Assembly (NCBI GenBank): GCA_038501195.1
Contig: JBBPUQ010000010.1
Location: 1,629,501-1,693,500, forward strand
Direction: 5' to 3'
Origin: Nemania diffusa
Lineage: Eukaryota > Ascomycota > Sordariomycetes > Xylariales > Xylariaceae
Length of the DNA stretch: 64,000 nucleotides
Below the pieces are notes generated by a model. That model made no database searches and was not told the origin of the DNA. It saw nothing but the letters and a program-made list of their open reading frames with translations. Each line of letters begins with the position of its first letter. The first letter of the stretch is position 1. Made by a program: the position numbers and the translations under genes. Positions 58,553-64,000 of the stretch are shown here, piece after piece.

Positions 58553-59392
58553 TCAGACATCGTCGTCGTCGCTCTGTCCCTCTTCCTCGCCATCTTCGTC
58601 GAAATCGGCCGTTTCATCGTCCCCGGTGTCGCTGCCCCCAAAATCAAGCTCCTCGTCGCTCTCGTCCCAAAAGGCAGCATCGTCATCAACCGACTTGGGT
58701 GGCGGCGGAGGCTCAAGGGTTGTGGGCATCACAAATCCTTCGGGGATGTCATGTTTGGATTTCTCGACTATTTCTCCTGCCTTCTTATTGTACGTATTAC
58801 GCGAATCCCGGTACATCACACTGGCATCTACGTTTGCCGGGGAGTTGATCTCGGGATCGTCTAAGAGGAGGAGAACTGAACGGAGAACTGATTCGACGCC
58901 TTGTAGAGGAGACCAGCGCTCGCTTGCTTGCTCGCCTGATGTGATATCTTCGCCGGGTGTGTGGAGAATAGAAATACATAGTTTACCGTCGGGATAAATG
59001 TTGGGATGGTATATCGGAATCAAAAATCGGAAAGTGGGCGGTTGGTAGGGATATTCTTCGGTGAAAGTCATCTCGGCCTATTGTCACCAAACGGAAGAAT
59101 GTTAGGAGAACGTTGGGATCGTACAACCGATCAGCATGAAGGGAAGATTTCCTCACCTTGAAGTATCCGCCGTTGAAGGCGCTATCCGGATTTACAACGA
59201 TAAGGCCGAGGCGCCAGCGAAGGATATTATCATTCACGAGCTACAAGCGTGGTCGCTGCATGAGTTACCGTGGCCGATGCTGGAGCGAGCATGACCACTT
59301 ACATCAATATTCACCCATTTCTCTTTAGAAAGATCCTGCATCTCCATCATAAGCCGATGCTTCGCACCTCCTGCCAGCCTCGACGACGCCAT
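58553..59392 (-). CDS. CDC34: Ubiquitin-conjugating enzyme E2, Cdc34/Ubc3 type
   Basis: Three exons, 59303-59392, 59157-59240 and 58553-59077 (introns of 62 and 79 bp), give 232 residues. The N terminus MASSRLAGGAKHRLMMEMQD starts the UBC fold. The HPN motif is at 82-84 and the catalytic Cys at 92 (DGKLCISIL). Directly after comes the Cdc34-specific acidic-loop insertion HTPGEDITSGEQASERW, which separates Cdc34 and Ubc7 types from other E2s. An acidic Asp/Glu-rich tail ends the protein, as in Cdc34 (shorter here than in yeast, 295 residues). It charges ubiquitin for SCF ligases, building K48 chains on cell-cycle regulators such as Sic1. The tail identifies Cdc34 rather than Ubc7. It is intact. 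Confidence 0.93.
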
Positions 59393-62192
59393 TATCTAGT
59401 GTACCTGAGGCGGGCGATGTGGCGGAGGCTGGTAGTATTAAGAGTCGACGGCCTACTGGGATGCTACCGGAAGCGCGCGGATCGAAATTGGTTGTTGGTA
59501 GTGTTTGCGGCGAGGCAGATGGTGATTGTCTGATCGAAGTCGGATGGGTGAAAGTTTAGCGTGTGAGGGCGGAAATGGGATGGTTCGGGTAGCAGAGGGT
59601 ACAGTCGTACAGGACCGTGCTTATGTATTGAGGTAGGTATCGGATGGACAGGCGGGCGGGTTGGGGGAGATGTTCCAAGTTCCTTTGGGCGCGTTAAGGC
59701 CCCAATGTATCTCGATATCGCCTACAGTACTGAATATGTACATGTGCCTACCTATAGCATCGGACATGGATTAGGTAAGTGGGAGGTATTAGGAAGTGGT
59801 GAGAGGTACCTCCAGGTCCAGGCGGTGCATGACCCATGGCACTGATCCAGGTGTCAGGGAAAGTGGATGAATGAATGCGCGCGAGTGAAATGGGGACCTT
59901 GTTGAGGGATCCATACTGACGGAATGCTCTGTAATAAACCGGCGGCAAGAGCTCCTGACTCGTACCTAAGTATTTTGTATGCTGCATACCTACCCTACGG
60001 CATGCCCGGGGGCCCTGTTGGTGTTCGTTCGGGGACGTCGGGATAGGTATCTTGAAAAAAAGGCTTCCAAGGTTCTTTTAGGTATTAAGATGTACTACTA
60101 AGCGTGAGGGGGAAACTAATCGGACTCAGGTACAGAATATTACACCGCATTTCAATACTATAAAATACAAGTACAAGCCCACTACCTACCTAGGTAGTGT
60201 CTCTGTACAGAATATAATTCTTTATATCGTGAGATGACCGGATGCTTCAACACACCAACATATTCCTCACCGCACCATTCCCTCTAATAGGCTTGATTTC
60301 CAGCTTCAGCCAACCTCTCGTAGCAACGAGCCGGAGGCGAGTCAAGCAGTATACAGGCAAGTTATACGTAGTTTCTACAGTATATTGAGGGTTTGCATTA
60401 GTTATTTGCGACACGAGCCAAGCATCTTATTATTACCACACCACCTGGCTCATCCAATTATTTCCAACGGCTGAAAAGGTTTTCACCTCATGCTGACAAG
60501 GGATGATGTGTGTCCGAACCGACCCATCCTGTACCTGTAGCCGTAACAGCTATGCGTACGATGCGTTGGCTCGCCACCCTTCTGAGTATCCCTCTGAACA
60601 GGCTGTACGCTTACTTAGATAGTATGTGGTCTAGGAGTAGATAGGTAAGTTATGAAGAAAAGAAATCAGCACTTACACTATCTAGGCATCTATTAGCCCA
60701 ACCAGAAAGAAAATGATTCGCCCAGCCCGCTATGCACAGCTGCAGTGATACCACACAGGCGCGATAGCATCGTACTGTGTATGTAAGTAGAGTAGAAGAG
60801 GTCTTTAATTAGCCTCGTTAACAAGCACTCTGAATGATTGTCCTTTATGCATATATACATGCGTATAAATCAACCGGCTATAATTCCTGTCATGTGATGC
60901 GATATCCACCTCCCTCTACAGAGTACCCATGGGATCTATGCGTAGATAGACAGCGATACCGTAATAGACCCATCACCTCGTTGTAAATATATACCTACCT
61001 ATTGAAAACCAGTGAGATAAGCTCGAAGTTGTTTGGATACCCTACCTTGATCTAACATTGGGCGCCCTAAATAACTCAGTCTCGAGTATAGCGATATACG
61101 TGATACAGGGTCAGAACCAGCCATAGCTGTGTTCATGAGGGATCGGGACATATTCTATATGAAAATCCTGGTCTAGTGGGTAGTAGGCACTAAAATGATG
61201 GATATTGTACAAGTACGTGGGCAAAGGGGATACCTACATGCATCGACCACACCACTGGTTACATACCTACATTATGTATGTACTCCTATATAGATACTGT
61301 TCGCAGTACGAGTATTCGCTTTGTTCCCATGATTACCACAAGAGGTGCAGAACGACATGGGGACGTGGGGACAGGGACAAAGTACCAGTAGGTACTACCA
61401 TCCCCCCTACTCAGGTACGTACCTTAGGTATGTAGGTAGGCGGTAGCGCTATTCTATCAGTGGGCGGCAGGTATACTCAGTAGGTACGTACTTGTAACTT
61501 TATACAGGGGGTGGGGCGGCGGAACAAGGACGTCCCTGCCTGCTGCTGGTGGTTGGTGGTGCTGCCGGGTGACAAGGCAAGGCCACCTGCCCCCATCTTT
61601 AGTCTTTGCCGTCTACCTATCTAGGTAGGTTTCCGAATTCTCAACCTCCCATTCACCTACAACCTACCACCAACCAACCTTTCTTACCGACCGACAACCG
61701 CACCACGCCCTTGATCGTCGATATTCAACCACGAGCCATCGCCGCACCTTTTCGAGCGCCTTCGCTAACTCTAGAAGAAGGGAAAGATTTAATACGATTG
61801 CTTGCAACAGGTGATTGATTCCGGGGTTGTTTATGCTGGGCGGACTCGGAGCACTTCGACCACGGCAACTCGGTCGGTGGCCTGGCGCGCATCTTGCCAC
61901 CATCCTCGCCGCCGAATGAGAGAGGCCTTCCATTACACTTCCGCACTTCACATCAGCGTCACTCCTGTCGCGAATTTATCGAGCGCGTAGTTAGACATTA
62001 GAAAGTTACTACTTTTCTCGGCGGCTATCGTCTCGCCGTTCATCACCGTTCCGCCGACTGCAGCTTCTCAACGTCGTCCCCACCGATCGGCGTTCGTTTC
62101 GTGCGGCATTCGCCTACTTCTTTGCATCAAATCCCCTTCTCCTTCCTCACCGATCGCTCGCATCCAGAATCTAGCACCCCGATTTGATCTCG
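59393..62192. other. Divergent intergenic region and MED19 leader
   Basis: About 2.8 kb with many TAGGTA/TACCTA words, including the palindromic CCTACCTAGGTAGG types near 60.19 and 61.62 kb. No gene is supported. The last 600 bases are C/T-rich and probably contain the MED19 promoter and leader. Confidence 0.5.
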
Positions 62193-63487
62193 ATGGCAAC
62201 CATGTCATTTAACCCTCGAACACCCCAGAGCCCTTCCCAATTCTCTCCAAGCGTGACGGACCAGGGATTGAGCATGACCGCCTCGATGACTTCCACGGCG
62301 GCCTCGCTTCCCACTGTGAGCCATATTTCCGTCTCGTCTTCTTGTTCTTCTTACCTAGGACTAGCAACTCTTATCCCTTTCCACTATCCGCAAATGCTCT
62401 CGCCCACCGCTCACCATCCCGCTAATTTGTCATTAATCTTGTTATAGCCAGCGCATAGCGTAAACGGATCTCATCTATTGCTCGACAATTCCCACGACAT
62501 TGCAATGATGGGTGTCTCTTCAAACAAGCGGAAGAATTCGTTTGACGACACTGGGGCCCGCGAGCACAAGAAAGTTCACCTTGATGACCCCCGCAAAATC
62601 GGTATTCAGGACCTACACTTAGAAGTGGGCGAAAAATACCTTCTCTGCAAGAATCGTAAGGCTCCTCTAATGTCTCAAGAGTATCTATCATCCTAGTTAT
62701 AGGGAGTCTCTTTTCGATACAGATGTCCTGGCAATCTTTAAGTAGACCAAGTAACCGGCACGTGATAGTACCCTTGTTGACACCCTATTTTTATCTAGCC
62801 TCATCTGTATCTTCACCGCGCCTATCGGAAGATTTGTTCGACTTGTTTGACCTAACAGGCATTGCCGCCGAGGTCGCTCGTACGAAACCGAATGGCGAAA
62901 AGAATGCGCTACGTAAGACGTTCAAGGGCCAGATCAAGACATTGGGTCTCGTTGGCCATTTCGAAATCACTAAGAAAGAACCATCACCGTTCATGGAGAT
63001 GCTAATGGTCGCGGAAGAGGATTGGCAAAACCGCGTCGTCTCCGGAAGGGACATTGAGAGGGGGTTTACTGCATCCTGCCAGTCTAACCTGACGAGAGCC
63101 ATGACCGTGTCTAGAGGACAAATACCAAAATCACTATGGGACAGTTCCGTCTTGGGAGATATGGCACCCTCGAATGCTCCGAAAAAGACGGGTTCGGATC
63201 AAGTTCCACGAGCGACCGCTCCTAACACTCCCGCATTATCTGCCACAGGTGCTGCTCAAAAGTCTTCCAAAGCACTAGCGCCCCAATTAGACCGCAATCG
63301 TCGACTTGGCAAGAAAAGAAGCTACCAAGACAGTAGCTTTGAGGGTTATGGTGAAGGATACGATGATGACACGGGCGGTTACTCTACGGCCGATGGTGAT
63401 GATCGGTCGTCCAAGCTGAAGAGGAGAAAACAGGTGCATTCATCAGATCATCCGTCTTCTAGAAACCTCTTGGCTGATCGGTTATGA
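62193..63487 (+). CDS. MED19: Mediator subunit 19 (Rox3)
   Basis: Three exons, 62193-62315, 62448-62655 and 62799-63487 (introns of 132 and 143 bp), give 339 residues. The ATG at 62193 yields [14 protein letters not shown], a Ser/Pro-rich disordered head. The conserved Rox3 block spans the second splice: [19 protein letters not shown], then, after the intron, [36 protein letters not shown] and [14 protein letters not shown]. The C-terminal part is Lys/Arg- and Ser-rich with a KLKRRKQ nuclear-localisation-like cluster. Med19 sits at the hook/head-middle interface of Mediator and connects activators to RNA polymerase II. In yeast it is ROX3. The splice acceptor at 62798 is chosen because it restores family spacing; an unspliced frame would insert unrelated residues. 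It is intact. Confidence 0.9.
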
Positions 63488-64000
63488 CAGAACCCGAACG
63501 GTCCATTACTAAGTGGACGGATATAAACATGATACCCAGGCAGGATGAAGGACGGTGATGCAGACATGCTACGGGGGTGTAAAAATATTCTGGATGGGTG
63601 CCAGTAAAACTACCCATTCCTTTTTTTTTCGAGGCGGCTTCACGGTTCTCTACGGTTAGTGCATAGTTCATGGTTTTAGCATGGCGTCAGGCGTTACGTA
63701 TGGCATTTTACACATTCACGTTGGGTTGGCCAACAAGCGGTTTTAGGAGCTGCTTTACCCAAAAGACGACGCGGACGAGGCGTTCCAAAATATACCAGCT
63801 GCGGCACAGACAGACAGACATGGCCTCAGCTAGACAATACAAAAAATTTGTTAAAAACAAAATTGCTTTGTTTTGGGTATCCAGTCATTGAAGTAGCTCT
63901 TTCTCCCTCGTACCATGACGAAAATAGGTGTACATCGTTGATCGGGAGCTAAGCAAAGCTTATGGCACCATATCACATAATGACCTCAAGCGATGCCACC
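63488..64000. other. 3' flank of MED19 to window end
   Basis: No gene is supported. A T tract lies near 63622-63630; short frames here look random. Confidence 0.5.

Noticed and set aside
1..64000. CRISPR arrays, bacterial operons, complete transposons with terminal repeats
   Set aside because: Looked for by eye and not found; the genome is eukaryotic, and the tandem arrays have no spacers.

Overview
The window reads as nuclear DNA of a filamentous ascomycete (Pezizomycotina, most likely a Sordariomycete). The grounds are many short spliceosomal introns (about 50-150 bp, GTRNGT donors, CTAAC-like branch points), intron-bearing tRNA genes, a dispersed single 5S rRNA gene, fungal-specific families (DUF6536, NmrA-like, Rox3-type Med19) and intergenic DNA full of TAGGTA/TACCTA words. 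I cannot name the genus. All exon structures were worked out by hand from reading frames, splice sites and family knowledge; no search or transcript data was used.

Left part (1-9 kb): a broken C-terminal piece of an NRPS-like adenylate-forming reductase, a four-exon ferric reductase, a tRNA-Asn gene with an intron, a long gene-free stretch and an intronless NmrA-like gene. Housekeeping block (9-21 kb): CYM1 (mitochondrial presequence protease), a taxilin, LTV1 and LSG1 in divergent orientation (40S and 60S maturation factors sharing about 520 bp), and a small basic protein. Middle (21-39 kb): an aldo-keto reductase, a CECR5-type HAD hydrolase, a 5S rRNA gene, a secreted and probably GPI-anchored protein, a seven-exon DUF6536 membrane protein, a PD-(D/E)XK-like protein, a tRNA-Lys gene with an intron and a PEBP.

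Right-centre (39-51 kb): a decayed metabolic neighbourhood with a P450 pseudogene, an MFS transporter pseudogene and one intact SDR reductase, followed by about 6 kb with no recognisable intact gene apart from faint repeat and reverse-transcriptase-like traces. Right end (51-64 kb): a SIS1-type J-protein, a seven-exon UBA/UIM protein related to ubiquitin-specific proteases but without visible catalytic boxes, the E2 enzyme CDC34, and Mediator subunit MED19/ROX3.

The functional themes are ribosome biogenesis (LTV1/LSG1), ubiquitin signalling (CDC34 plus the UBA/UIM protein), protein folding and mitochondrial import (SIS1, CYM1), and iron uptake. Decay is concentrated in accessory genes. I did not find a clear, wholly new system. 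The most unusual items are the DUF6536 gene with one out-of-phase splice junction, the USP-like protein without catalytic residues, and the remnant metabolic cluster.
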